Source: Turicibacter sp.
GTDB lineage: Bacteria > Bacillota > Bacilli > MOL361 > Turicibacteraceae
Length of the DNA: 30,988 bases
NCBI GenBank assembly: GCA_030531025.1
Contig: JAUMTV010000023.1
Location: forward strand, 1 to 30,988
Reading direction: 5' to 3'
How positions within the stretch are numbered: position 1 is the first letter of the stretch; the number at the start of each line of letters is the position of its first letter. Made by a program: the position numbers and the translations under genes. Below the pieces are notes generated by a model that saw only the letters and a list, made by a program, of their open reading frames with translations, ran no database searches and was not told the origin of the DNA. Shown one piece after another: positions 17,158-25,345 of the stretch.

Positions 17158-17730
17158 ATGAAAAATCCTAAATCATTTTCGACTTTTTTAGATGGCTTTA
17201 ATCTAGGAACCTTTTTGTCGCTTCTTTCATTAGTTACTTTATTAATGCAAAGTCCGACAATTCAGGAATATATGTTTATCATGAGTTTAATCGTCATAAC
17301 AGGGATAGTAGTTGGTATTGTCCGACAATACTTATTAATTCAGTTAACCTTAACGAAAAATATGAAACATGCATTTATGAATTCGGGAAATCGGATTCCC
17401 TCTCGATTATTAGAAATGAGAAATCATAAATTGACAGATGCCTTAAACTTATTAGTAGGAATTAGTGCAAGGTTAAAAATTAACATGTATTTAAGTGGGT
17501 TATTAATGCTGTTACTAGTTTTAACGTTGTTATTGCCGACTATTTATAGTTATCGAATCGCTTCGAAAATCCTCATTTTCAGTAGTATCTGGAGTGTAGT
17601 ATTTATCATCAATGCAATAAAAATGATTTTTGAAGTGAGTCAGAACTGTCATTATTTACAATGTCAAATTTCACATCTATTAGAACTTCATCAATTTAGT
17701 CGAACAGAATTTCGACAAAAACAAAGCTAG
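17158..17730 (+). CDS. four-helix membrane protein of unknown function
   Basis: A 190-residue protein with four hydrophobic segments (about 17-31, 38-64, 105-127 and 137-158) and a basic stretch between helices two and three. The final 30 residues are hydrophilic with several His and Gln. A purine-rich AAAGGGAAGGGGAAG ribosome site precedes the ATG. No family is recognised. It has its own terminator and no operon partner. Confidence 0.75.
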   Translation: MKNPKSFSTFLDGFNLGTFLSLLSLVTLLMQSPTIQEYMFIMSLIVITGIVVGIVRQYLLIQLTLTKNMKHAFMNSGNRIPSRLLEMRNHKLTDALNLLVGISARLKINMYLSGLLMLLLVLTLLLPTIYSYRIASKILIFSSIWSVVFIINAIKMIFEVSQNCHYLQCQISHLLELHQFSRTEFRQKQS

Positions 17731-17732
17731 TT

Positions 17733-17761
17733 AACTATCCTTTTATAGGGTGGTTTTTTTA
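17733..17761 (+). terminator. terminator of the four-helix protein gene
   Basis: AACTATCC/GGGTGGTT, with two G-T pairs, is followed by a T run. Confidence 0.7.
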
Positions 17762-17885
17762 ATATTATACAAAAAGGTGATTAAGAGCAATTAATTAGAA
17801 ATATCGCATAGGGATTAGAATCACTACGTTCATTTTAGAATAGATTAGAGTAGATCTTATTTTTTTGATGAAGGGGGGAAGGGAG

Positions 17886-18692
17886 ATGAACACAGAGTTT
17901 TCTCAAACGTTAGCTTGGCGATCCATTATTATTTGGAGTATCATTCAAATCGGCATTGCTATTATAGATTCAACAACGGATGTTAGTTTATTCGTCCAGT
18001 TGCCTTGGTTAGTTATGCTTTGTAGTTATTTAATGATGATTATATATATCATTTGCTGTTCAAGTTATCGATTTAAAGCATTTAATCATGATTTAGAAAG
18101 GTTAAAAGATAAGGAGTTAATTTGGTGTGTTTTACTTGTCTTCATGACACAATATTTTATTTCTTTAGGCGGTTATCAAATTATTTTAAGTGGTCTTTTT
18201 TATTATGATCACACATTAGCAGTCGAGCTGTATGAGGAACCATTAGTGAACTTTACAAATGAAAAAGATTTATGGATTGCCAGTCTAACTCTTTCTTTTA
18301 TTATCCCTATGTTTGAGGAATTGTTATTTAGAGGTGTAATTTTAACACGTTTATCTCAACGATTTTCTATTTTTTGGTCACTCATGTTAATGTCACTTTT
18401 CTTTGGTATCCTTCACGGGATTGACTTTATAGGTGCAACGACCTTTGGATTTTTAAGTGGTCTTTTATATTTGAAATTCAAAAATATTTGGGCACCTATC
18501 TTAGTTCATAGCTTGAATAACACGCTCTGTTGCTTATCTTTTGTTTTAGGTCAAGACGTTCACCCACCATTAGAAACGTTAAATAAAGCCTATATTAGTC
18601 ATCAGCTTCAAGAAGGGCTTATTTTATTAGGAGTAGGAAGTTTATTATTATATTTCACATTAAAACGATTAAAATTACGACGTCTCGAATAG
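17886..18692 (+). CDS. CPBP-family intramembrane glutamic protease
   Basis: A 268-residue polytopic protein of the CPBP (CAAX protease and bacteriocin-processing) family. The three motifs are present: EELLFRG (E144, E145, R149), FFGILHG (H177) and HSLNN (H208, N211). Members cleave within membranes and in Bacillota often act in bacteriocin self-protection or protein maturation; the substrate here is unknown. I choose ATG 17886, seven bases after AAGGGGGG; an earlier ATG at 17868 overlaps that site. It ends in a terminator whose stem includes the stop codon. No bacteriocin gene is visible next to it. Confidence 0.9.
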   Translation: MNTEFSQTLAWRSIIIWSIIQIGIAIIDSTTDVSLFVQLPWLVMLCSYLMMIIYIICCSSYRFKAFNHDLERLKDKELIWCVLLVFMTQYFISLGGYQIILSGLFYYDHTLAVELYEEPLVNFTNEKDLWIASLTLSFIIPMFEELLFRGVILTRLSQRFSIFWSLMLMSLFFGILHGIDFIGATTFGFLSGLLYLKFKNIWAPILVHSLNNTLCCLSFVLGQDVHPPLETLNKAYISHQLQEGLILLGVGSLLLYFTLKRLKLRRLE

Positions 18693-18703
18693 AGACGTTT
18701 TTT
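18680..18703 (+). terminator. terminator of the CPBP protease gene
   Basis: ACGTCTC/GAGACGT with a GAATA loop is followed by six T residues and contains the stop codon of the gene. Confidence 0.8.
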
Positions 18704-18745
18704 GTTGGGGACAATAGGAAAAACAAAGTAAAAAGGGTGACTCTA

Positions 18746-19999
18746 ATGAATCAAGAGCAATCAGTGAACGAATTGGTTAAACATCTCATTATGCCACTAT
18801 TAAGTGCTATTTTTTTTAGTTTATTACTAGGAATTCCTATTGGTATTGTTATTAGTCTCTTCAAGAGAATATTAAGTCTTGTGAATCAGTTTCGCAGTAA
18901 TCATGAGTATTTAGTTTATGGATTGCCAGTCGCCGGGGTTCTGATCAGTTATTTGTATGTTAAAGCGGGACGCAATGCTTATAGCGGAGAGAATTTATTA
19001 AAGTCAGATGTCTTACAAGCATCAAAAGATATCCCAGTTTATATGGTTTTAGTTGTTTTTTTAGGATCATTGTTGACGACATTTTTTGGTGGATCAGCTG
19101 GAAAAGAAGCAGCGGGTATTGCTATGGGAGGGACATTAGCGGACTTAATTGCACGACACTTTAAGCTGAGTGAAGAAAAACAACGAACACTAGTGGTGAG
19201 TGGCGTCGGAAGTGGATTTGGTGTTCTTTATGATGTTCCTCTGGCAGGAGCTATTTTAGGAATGGAATTAGTAATGAAAGGTAAATTTCATTATGAAGCG
19301 TTAATCCCTGCTTTTGTTAGTAGTGTCGTAGCCAATAAAGTTGCTTATTTAATGGGAGATCATCCAATTGAGTATCCAATATTAGATTTAGGCGTATTTT
19401 CGATGTCACTCATTGTAAAATTAATTGGATTAGGTGTGTTATTTGGACTGGTTTCGATTTTATTTAACGTCTGTTTAACTAGTGCGCCTAAGATTTATAG
19501 CTATTTTATTAAAAGTCCTATTATCAAAGGTGTTGTTGGCGGGTGCTTAACCATTGTTTTATTTTGGATTGCAGGTGATAATTACAATGGATTAGGACAA
19601 TCTTTTATTGCAACGTCTTTTGAAAAATCAGTTAGTATCGTTGAATTTGTATGGAAGATTATCTTTACTGCTGTCGCACTTGGATCGGTGTTTCAAGGTG
19701 GACGTGGAAATCCAACCTTTTTTGTAGGTGCGACATTTGGTAGTGCGATTGCTCCATTTTTTAATCTAGGTGTGTCATCAGTTGCAGCGTTAGGAATGAT
19801 TGGTGTTTTTTGTGGGGCGGCAAGCCTACCATTAACAGGAATTGTCATGGCAGTAGAATATTTTGGTGCAAATGAAGTCTTACCGATTATTGTCGTTATG
19901 ACGATTACGTATCTTATCTCAGGTATTTATGATGTCATCAGTACACAAAAGCTACCAAAAGGAAAAAATGACGTGTTTCAAGCAAATATAACGGATTAG
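18746..19999 (+). CDS. ClC-family chloride channel or antiporter
   Basis: A 417-residue polytopic membrane protein of the voltage-gated chloride channel family. Family landmarks are GGSAGKEAAG (115-124, with gating-position E121, where most members have GREGP), GSGFGVLYDVPLAGAILGMEL, and a late GRGNPTFFVGATFGSAIAPFF matching the family GxFxP region. Members move chloride or fluoride across the membrane; ion choice cannot be read here. ATG 18746 is favoured because the GGGTGA ribosome site (18735-18740) covers the alternative GTG at 18737. The C-terminus lacks CBS domains. Confidence 0.9.
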   Translation: MNQEQSVNELVKHLIMPLLSAIFFSLLLGIPIGIVISLFKRILSLVNQFRSNHEYLVYGLPVAGVLISYLYVKAGRNAYSGENLLKSDVLQASKDIPVYMVLVVFLGSLLTTFFGGSAGKEAAGIAMGGTLADLIARHFKLSEEKQRTLVVSGVGSGFGVLYDVPLAGAILGMELVMKGKFHYEALIPAFVSSVVANKVAYLMGDHPIEYPILDLGVFSMSLIVKLIGLGVLFGLVSILFNVCLTSAPKIYSYFIKSPIIKGVVGGCLTIVLFWIAGDNYNGLGQSFIATSFEKSVSIVEFVWKIIFTAVALGSVFQGGRGNPTFFVGATFGSAIAPFFNLGVSSVAALGMIGVFCGAASLPLTGIVMAVEYFGANEVLPIIVVMTITYLISGIYDVISTQKLPKGKNDVFQANITD

Positions 20000-20024
20000 T
20001 AAGAAATAGGGTTATCAAGAAAAT

Positions 20025-20054
20025 AAAAAAAGATAGATAACATCTATCTTTTTT
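20025..20054. terminator. bidirectional terminator between convergent genes
   Basis: AGATAGAT/ATCTATCT with flanking A and T runs serves the plus-strand ClC gene and the minus-strand exonuclease gene. Confidence 0.85.
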
Positions 20055-20811
20055 ACAAATTGATAGTTAAGCCAACTGGACAATGATCAGAGCCTAAAAT
20101 ATCAGCATAAATTTGTGCATCTTCGAAGTGATCTTTTAACTTAGCTGATGCGATAAAATAGTCAATACGCCAACCGACATTTTTTACACGGGCATTCGCA
20201 CGATATGACCACCAAGAATAGCACTCTTCTTTTGTCGGATAAAAATGACGGAATGTATCAATAAATCCAGCATTTAAAAGATGAGTCATTTGATTACGTT
20301 CATCTGGCGTGAACCCAGGATTTTTTGTATTAGTTTTTGGATTTTTTAAATCAATTTGTTGATGAGCAACGTTTAAATCGCCACAAATAATGACAGGCTT
20401 TTTACTTTCAAGTTCAGTTAAATAAGAACGGAAATCTTCTTCCCATTTCATTCGATAATCTAAGCGAGCTAACTCACTTTGTGAATTTGGAGTATAGACA
20501 GTTACTAAATAAAAGTTAGGATACTCGAGTGTAATGACACGTCCTTCTTGATCGTGTTCATGAATACCGATTCCATAAGTGACCGCTAGTGGTTCATGCT
20601 TAGTGAAGATGGCTGTTCCTGAATATCCTTTTTTAACTGCATAATTCCAATATTGATAATAACCTTCTAGATTTAAATCAATTTGTCCTTCTTGTAATTT
20701 TGTTTCTTGAACACAGAAAAAATCTGCATCAACTTCATTGAAAAAATCTAAAAATCCTTTTTTGACACATGCGCGTAATCCATTGACGTTCCAAGAGATA
20801 AATTTCAACAC
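20053..20811 (-). CDS. xth: exodeoxyribonuclease III / AP endonuclease
   Basis: A 252-residue enzyme of the EEP (exonuclease III) family acting in base-excision repair: it cuts DNA at abasic sites and removes 3' blocks. Residues: N8 in [10 protein letters not shown]36 in VQETK, D145 and N147 in CGDLNVAH, and GSDHCP with D242/H243 near the end. The length is normal and all active-site residues are present. Translation starts at GTG (20811), seven bases after AGGAGG. Confidence 0.96.
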   Translation of the reverse strand: MLKFISWNVNGLRACVKKGFLDFFNEVDADFFCVQETKLQEGQIDLNLEGYYQYWNYAVKKGYSGTAIFTKHEPLAVTYGIGIHEHDQEGRVITLEYPNFYLVTVYTPNSQSELARLDYRMKWEEDFRSYLTELESKKPVIICGDLNVAHQQIDLKNPKTNTKNPGFTPDERNQMTHLLNAGFIDTFRHFYPTKEECYSWWSYRANARVKNVGWRIDYFIASAKLKDHFEDAQIYADILGSDHCPVGLTINL

Positions 20812-20874
20812 AGTTCTTCCTCCTTTTTCGATTAGTTTACCTTAAACGAAGATAAAAGTCCAATTAGATGATTA

Positions 20875-20904
20875 AAAAAGCTCAATCAATGAATTGAGCT
20901 TTTT
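20875..20904 (-). terminator. terminator of the second two-component operon
   Basis: AAAAAGCTCAAT/ATTGAGCTTTTT forms a 12-bp stem that contains the stop codon of the histidine kinase gene. Confidence 0.85.
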
Positions 20905-22196
20905 GAAAATGGCAATTTGAACGAAGGGTGATTTGATTTAAGTGGAAGGGTGACTGTAAATGTTGTTAGTCCATTAAGTACACTAGTAACGGAAATGGTT
21001 CCGTGGTGTTGATCGACAATAGACTTAGCGATTGAAAGGCCAAGGCCATAACCCCCTGTCTCACGTGCTCGCGAAACATCGACACGATAAAATCGTTCGA
21101 AAATCTTATCAAGATGTTTTTGTGGAATGCCTTCTCCTTCATTACTGACTTGAAGCTGATAACCTAAATGATGACGTCTTAGTTTAAGTTGTATAGATGT
21201 ATTGACAGGGGAATGTTTTAGAGCGTTATCGAGTAAAATTACAGCAACTTGTTGAATTCGAGCTTCTTCTCCAACGTACATTAAATCTGGTTCAACATCT
21301 ATTTGTAACTCTTTCCCAGATTCAAACACGATTGACTCAAAGGGAAGCGTTACGTTTATAATGGCTTCACTTAAATTAAATGATGAACTGACTAAGGATT
21401 CATTACGATCGATTTTCGCTAAGTAGAGCAAATCACTCACTAATTTAGACATTCGTTCAGTTTCAGATTTAATGTAGTCAATCCATTTTTGTTCACTTCT
21501 AATCGTCTGATCTTTATTAGCTAAGATGACATCGGTTGTTGTTTGTATCACGGTAAGAGGCGTTTTTAGTTCATGTGAGGCATCAGCAACAAATTGTTGT
21601 TGTTTTTCCCAAGCTAAAGAGATCGGTCGAATCGCCCATGTCGCTAAATAATAACTAATAATTGATAAAACAATGATTGAAATTATTCCAATCGCGATTA
21701 GAACAAAAATGAGTTGTGAAAGTGTAGCAATCTCAGTTGATCGATCAAGAAAGACAAGAACTTGTGTACCGTTAGGCCTAGTTTGCAAAAGATAGCGTAA
21801 ATTTAAATCATTAAATGAAATAATTCCAGTATCCTCATTTGAAGAAAGAACATCAGCTACTAATTGTTCCGGGTTCGATAAATCCGTATTCTCATCGACA
21901 TTTGTAATCATTTGAATAATGTTATTAGAGTAATCAAGAATGATGGTGAAACTATCACGTAATAAATTTTTATTAATAGGGAAAGGGTCACGCTTAGATT
22001 GTGGAATCATCAAATCACGATGAGGAAGATTAGAAATTTTCCCTCCATTTTGAGCGATTTGTTCCATTGCTTTAATCGATTGTGCTTTTCCACTTTCATA
22101 CATGAGGTAATAAGTACCAGCAAATAAAGCAAAGAAAATAGTTAGTAAAATTGATAGGTTAATCCAAATAAAGCGACGTTTTAATTTTTTAATCAT
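20886..22196 (-). CDS. membrane sensor histidine kinase
   Basis: A 436-residue sensor kinase. TM1 (about 10-31) and TM2 (about 161-184) enclose an extracellular domain of about 130 residues without a family I recognise. The dimerisation domain has H208 in ADASHELKTPLTVIQTT, and the ATPase domain has DNALKHSP, NEGEGIP, IFERFYRVD and GYGLGLSIAKSIV. All boxes are present, although the first G box reads NEGEG rather than DNGxG. It overlaps its response regulator gene by eight bases and so is cognate. The signal is unknown. Confidence 0.93.
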   Translation of the reverse strand: MIKKLKRRFIWINLSILLTIFFALFAGTYYLMYESGKAQSIKAMEQIAQNGGKISNLPHRDLMIPQSKRDPFPINKNLLRDSFTIILDYSNNIIQMITNVDENTDLSNPEQLVADVLSSNEDTGIISFNDLNLRYLLQTRPNGTQVLVFLDRSTEIATLSQLIFVLIAIGIISIIVLSIISYYLATWAIRPISLAWEKQQQFVADASHELKTPLTVIQTTTDVILANKDQTIRSEQKWIDYIKSETERMSKLVSDLLYLAKIDRNESLVSSSFNLSEAIINVTLPFESIVFESGKELQIDVEPDLMYVGEEARIQQVAVILLDNALKHSPVNTSIQLKLRRHHLGYQLQVSNEGEGIPQKHLDKIFERFYRVDVSRARETGGYGLGLSIAKSIVDQHHGTISVTSVLNGLTTFTVTLPLKSNHPSFKLPFSKSSIH

Positions 22197-22872
22197 CTTG
22201 GGTCACTCCAAGACAGTAGCCGATACCACGAACCGTTTTAATCTTAACTGAAGATTTTACAAATTGAAGTTTTTTACGAAGAAATGAAATATAAACTTCA
22301 ACATTGTTATAATCAACATCAGCATCATAACCCCAAACTTTTTCAATGAGCAATTCTTTTGTCACAATTTGATTACCATGATGCATTAAACAAGATAAAA
22401 TATTAAATTCTTTTAATCCGAGTTGAACTTTTTTATCTTGACACCACAGTTCATGAGTAGATAGATTAAGTTCAGTCTCTTCAAAGTGAAGACAATCATC
22501 CGTTATGACATCACCTTGTCGGCGGAGTAGAGCACGGACACGTGCAAGCAGTTCTTCAGTCGCAAAGGGTTTCGTTAGATAGTCATCTGCACCTAAATCA
22601 AGACCGTGCACTTTATCTGCAATTTCATCTTTTGCTGTTAAAAATAAAACAGGTGTTGTAATTTTATGATGACGTAATTCTTTAAGAATTTCGAATCCAT
22701 TTTGTTTAGGTAACATAACATCTAAAATAATAAGATCATAAATACCACTAAGTCCATAATCTAAACCCGTCTTACCATCATTAAAGATATCAATCGTATA
22801 TTTTTGACTTTTCATGATTTGTCCAATTGCATCGGCTAATCGAACCTCATCTTCGACTAATAAAATTCTCAT
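22189..22872 (-). CDS. OmpR/PhoB-family response regulator
   Basis: A 227-residue response regulator. The receiver domain (1-115) has E7/D8, phospho-acceptor D51 in LIILDVMLPK, T79 and K101. The winged helix (about 130-224) has NNVEVYISFLRKKL and KTVRGIGY. I place the start at ATG 22872 because the earlier GTG at 22881 sits in the GAGGTGA ribosome site. It is the first gene of the minus-strand pair; the kinase follows with an eight-base overlap. Confidence 0.93.
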   Translation of the reverse strand: MRILLVEDEVRLADAIGQIMKSQKYTIDIFNDGKTGLDYGLSGIYDLIILDVMLPKQNGFEILKELRHHKITTPVLFLTAKDEIADKVHGLDLGADDYLTKPFATEELLARVRALLRRQGDVITDDCLHFEETELNLSTHELWCQDKKVQLGLKEFNILSCLMHHGNQIVTKELLIEKVWGYDADVDYNNVEVYISFLRKKLQFVKSSVKIKTVRGIGYCLGVTQDD

Positions 22873-22892
22873 ATCTTTCACCTCGTATTAGT

Positions 22893-22918
22893 ATTTTAGC
22901 ATAATTGTCTTAAAACAA
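22893..22918 (-). promoter_or_regulatory. extended -10 promoter with an inverted repeat
   Basis: On the minus strand TGC-TAAAAT (22901-22893) is an extended -10. The near-perfect inverted repeat TTGTCTTAAAACAA (22905-22918) sits in the spacer and -35 region, where a response regulator could bind. This is suggestive only. Confidence 0.4.
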
Positions 22919-23112
22919 TCTGAAAGAAATTGATGAAACAAGAAAAATGATAGAGTATACTTTTTTAAAGATAAACATAAAATGATAAAAAGGGCGATTT
23001 AGATAAAATGAAGATTTCATATTAAACGTCAGTACACATAAATCAATCAGAAACGCATAAGCTTAAGATAGAGTCTACAGGAATAGATAAGATAAAAATG
23101 GGAGAGTTAGAA

Positions 23113-24426
23113 ATGTATTTACAAACAAGCCACTATCATCTCGTAAAAAATAAAAATACTAATATACCTGATCAGGATTGGGAAGAAGCTCCTTATCCAC
23201 TTATCCAACCTAAAAGGCATCTATTATATTTAGAGTGGGATATCATTCTTGATGAAACGAAGCTACAAGTGGGGACGATCGCATTAAAACAACTAAAGGA
23301 TATTATGACGTTTGAAATCATTTATCACTTTGATATAGAAAGTTCAAGTTTAGATTTTGTTTTAGAGTTATTAAAGTTAGTCATTGACTATGCGTTTGGT
23401 ACGCTAAAAATACAAAAATTAGTCATCCGTGTGCGTGTCATCGATTTTGATATGATTCGTTTAGTTCATCGTTTAGGGATGACACTTGAAGAAAAACTAA
23501 TGATGAACAATACGGCCTTTGCTATTTATAGTATTAGTAATCAGCAACAGATTTCAATGATGAAAATGAGATCTTCATCTTTAGTACAAAGTCAAATATT
23601 ACAGTTTGTAAAACAAGAAGAGGCAATTCGTCTTATCATTCAGACCGGGCACCGATTAAATCGAAATGCTCCTATTGATTTACTTAGAGATTATCATTAT
23701 CGATTGTTTGTTAAAGACGAATTTTTTAATAAATACTTAAACGATCCCGATTGGATCACTACCTTTGGTGAAATAGTGATTAGCAAAAAAACAATTTTAT
23801 CCGATCAATCCTATTTAATTCAAATTCAATTTAAGGATGGAGTGAGACTAGATTTAGAGTTTATTTCAATTAACCATTTATGGGCAGCTATTTATGAGGA
23901 AACGTTATCACGAGTCATTTTAGATAAAGATGGATTACTTCATTCTCTTGATGAACCGAATGATAGTGCCTATTATATCCAACGGCCAACTGGAGATGAG
24001 TTTAATAGTTTATTAAATAATATCTGGTGGCATCAAATTGAAGTGGCAAAAGCACTTTATCAAGATGAAGCCCCCTTAGTAGTAGCGATGTATGAAGGGG
24101 GATTGTTAGAAGATATCACCACATTATTAAGTTGGAAGGTTGGAATAAAATATGAATGGAAAGTAGATTTAGGACATAAGAAACGTTGGTTAAAACGATA
24201 TTTACCAGAAAATATATACACAGACTATATCGCTCTTTATCCAACTGTTAGTTATAATTCCATTTGGGACCACTTATTTTTTATTGGGCCATTTGTGCAA
24301 AAAATAGGTAGTGAAATCGCATCGAGTTTAGGATTTACTTTTGATAAATCTCAAGGGGAGAAGATTACGCAATTTTTGCATCGAATCAATTCTTTACCAG
24401 ACAATGCAACAGATTTCAATTCATAA
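23113..24426 (+). CDS. GNAT-like / aminoglycoside 6-adenylyltransferase-like fusion, both motifs eroded
   Basis: A 437-residue two-domain protein. Residues about 30-145 resemble a GNAT acetyltransferase (LQVGTIALKQL, then IDYAFGTLKIQKLVIRV and VHRLGMTLEEKLM), but the acetyl-CoA loop motif RxxGxG/A is not visible. Residues about 165-425 match the AadK/ANT(6) adenylyltransferase family: QFKDGVRLDLEF, YYIQRPTGDEFNSLLNNIWW, EDITTLLSW and HKKRWLKRYLP. Its catalytic segment reads TGHRLN and RDYHYRL (D193, H195), where family enzymes have GSRxN and QDYDIV; D247 is kept. Loss of the second carboxylate suggests weak or no nucleotidyl transfer. ATG 23113 has GGGAG eight bases ahead; ATG 23098 has none. 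No terminator is obvious. Confidence 0.75.
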   Translation: MYLQTSHYHLVKNKNTNIPDQDWEEAPYPLIQPKRHLLYLEWDIILDETKLQVGTIALKQLKDIMTFEIIYHFDIESSSLDFVLELLKLVIDYAFGTLKIQKLVIRVRVIDFDMIRLVHRLGMTLEEKLMMNNTAFAIYSISNQQQISMMKMRSSSLVQSQILQFVKQEEAIRLIIQTGHRLNRNAPIDLLRDYHYRLFVKDEFFNKYLNDPDWITTFGEIVISKKTILSDQSYLIQIQFKDGVRLDLEFISINHLWAAIYEETLSRVILDKDGLLHSLDEPNDSAYYIQRPTGDEFNSLLNNIWWHQIEVAKALYQDEAPLVVAMYEGGLLEDITTLLSWKVGIKYEWKVDLGHKKRWLKRYLPENIYTDYIALYPTVSYNSIWDHLFFIGPFVQKIGSEIASSLGFTFDKSQGEKITQFLHRINSLPDNATDFNS

Positions 24427-24606
24427 AAACCATTAAAAATTTAGATTCTGATGTTTTTTTTTATTTTTATATAATGAAACGTTGATACTGATTTGTTTGA
24501 TTCTTTTAAAAATAACAGGTATTGACAAAAAAGTATAAGGAAATTCATGTAAAATGATGGTAAAATAACTTTATAGGTTGTTAGCGATGAATCACGGAGG
24601 GATCTA

Positions 24607-24849
24607 ATGATTGAACTAGTACTTTTATCTTTTCTTATTATGATTGTAATCTTTTCAGTTGTTAGTTGTATCTGTTTGCTCAGTATAACACAGTTTTTTA
24701 TTAAAGCTTTTGCAGTAACGAAGATTGCTTTTGCGTTTTTAGTTTGTGTCTTTGGAGTGCTCATTTTGCTCATTTTAGGGTACATCATCCGTACCTGTAT
24801 CAGTCTAGTTACACATTTAATAAAAAAATCAGATTTTTCAATCTTTTAA
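24607..24849 (+). CDS. small two-helix membrane protein
   Basis: An 80-residue hydrophobic protein with membrane segments at about 2-30 and 40-64 and a short polar tail. It starts seven bases after a good CGGAGGG ribosome site and ends just before a terminator. A TTGACA at 24532-24537 lies upstream but has no well-placed -10. Family unknown; it may be a small membrane regulator or toxin-like peptide, which cannot be decided here. Confidence 0.65.
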   Translation: MIELVLLSFLIMIVIFSVVSCICLLSITQFFIKAFAVTKIAFAFLVCVFGVLILLILGYIIRTCISLVTHLIKKSDFSIF

Positions 24850-24872
24850 AAGTCGCTTAAGTGACTTTTTTT
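24848..24872 (+). terminator. terminator of the small membrane protein gene
   Basis: AAAAGTC/GACTTTT around GCTTAAGT is followed by T residues, overlapping the stop codon. Confidence 0.7.
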
Positions 24873-24954
24873 ATTTGAGGGATGAATGGAAGCTTGAACG
24901 TAGTAATAGATGAGAAGGGAGTGGGAGATGATAGAGTTATTAGTTAAACGATTA

Positions 24955-24962
24955 AAAAATAA
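24955..24962 (+). repeat. left copy of the 8-bp target duplication
   Basis: AAAAATAA here is repeated at 27027-27034, directly outside the inverted repeats of the insertion. Confidence 0.8.
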
Positions 24963-25076
24963 GGCTCTGTTAGACGAATTTGTTGTTATTGGTTATTTAT
25001 CTACTTGAAACAGATAGAATCATTTAATCATCGTTGATATCAAGCGATTCGTTATCAACAAGAATGTCTAACACAG
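24963..25076. repeat. left miniature end unit of the cassette
   Basis: A 114-bp stretch that starts with a left end (CTCTGTTAGAC at 24965-24975) and closes with a right end (GTCTAACACAG at 25066-25076). The two arms are imperfect inverted repeats over about 27 bases, both with a TTGTTG-type core. It resembles a MITE. Confidence 0.65.
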
Positions 25077-25162
25077 TTTATATTTAAAATTTATTTAAAA
25101 CACACTGATTATCAAATGCGATTTAAGTAAAATTTAAGTTAGTCTTTCAAAAAATAAGCAAT

Positions 25163-25197
25163 AAAAAAATGCACCTTCATTAAAGCTGCATTTTTTT
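25163..25197 (-). terminator. terminator of the cassette lipoprotein gene
   Basis: AAAAAAATGCA/TGCATTTTTTT is a perfect 11-bp stem inside the cassette, downstream of the lipoprotein stop. It is symmetric and could act on either strand. Confidence 0.7.
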
Positions 25198-25345
25198 GTT
25201 GTAATCTTAATGATTATTTTGTGTGGAAATTTAATTTATATTTTATAAAAATTATCCTGAATATAAGGCTTAAGTTTAAAAATATTATATGCTTATTTAT
25301 TATTGATAACCTATATAATAGAGCTTACTCTTAAATGTATATAGG

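Noticed and set aside
24441..24788. A 115-residue minus-strand frame opposite the small membrane protein
   Set aside because: It overlaps the plus-strand gene that has a strong ribosome site and hydrophobic segments; the minus-strand frame has no such support.
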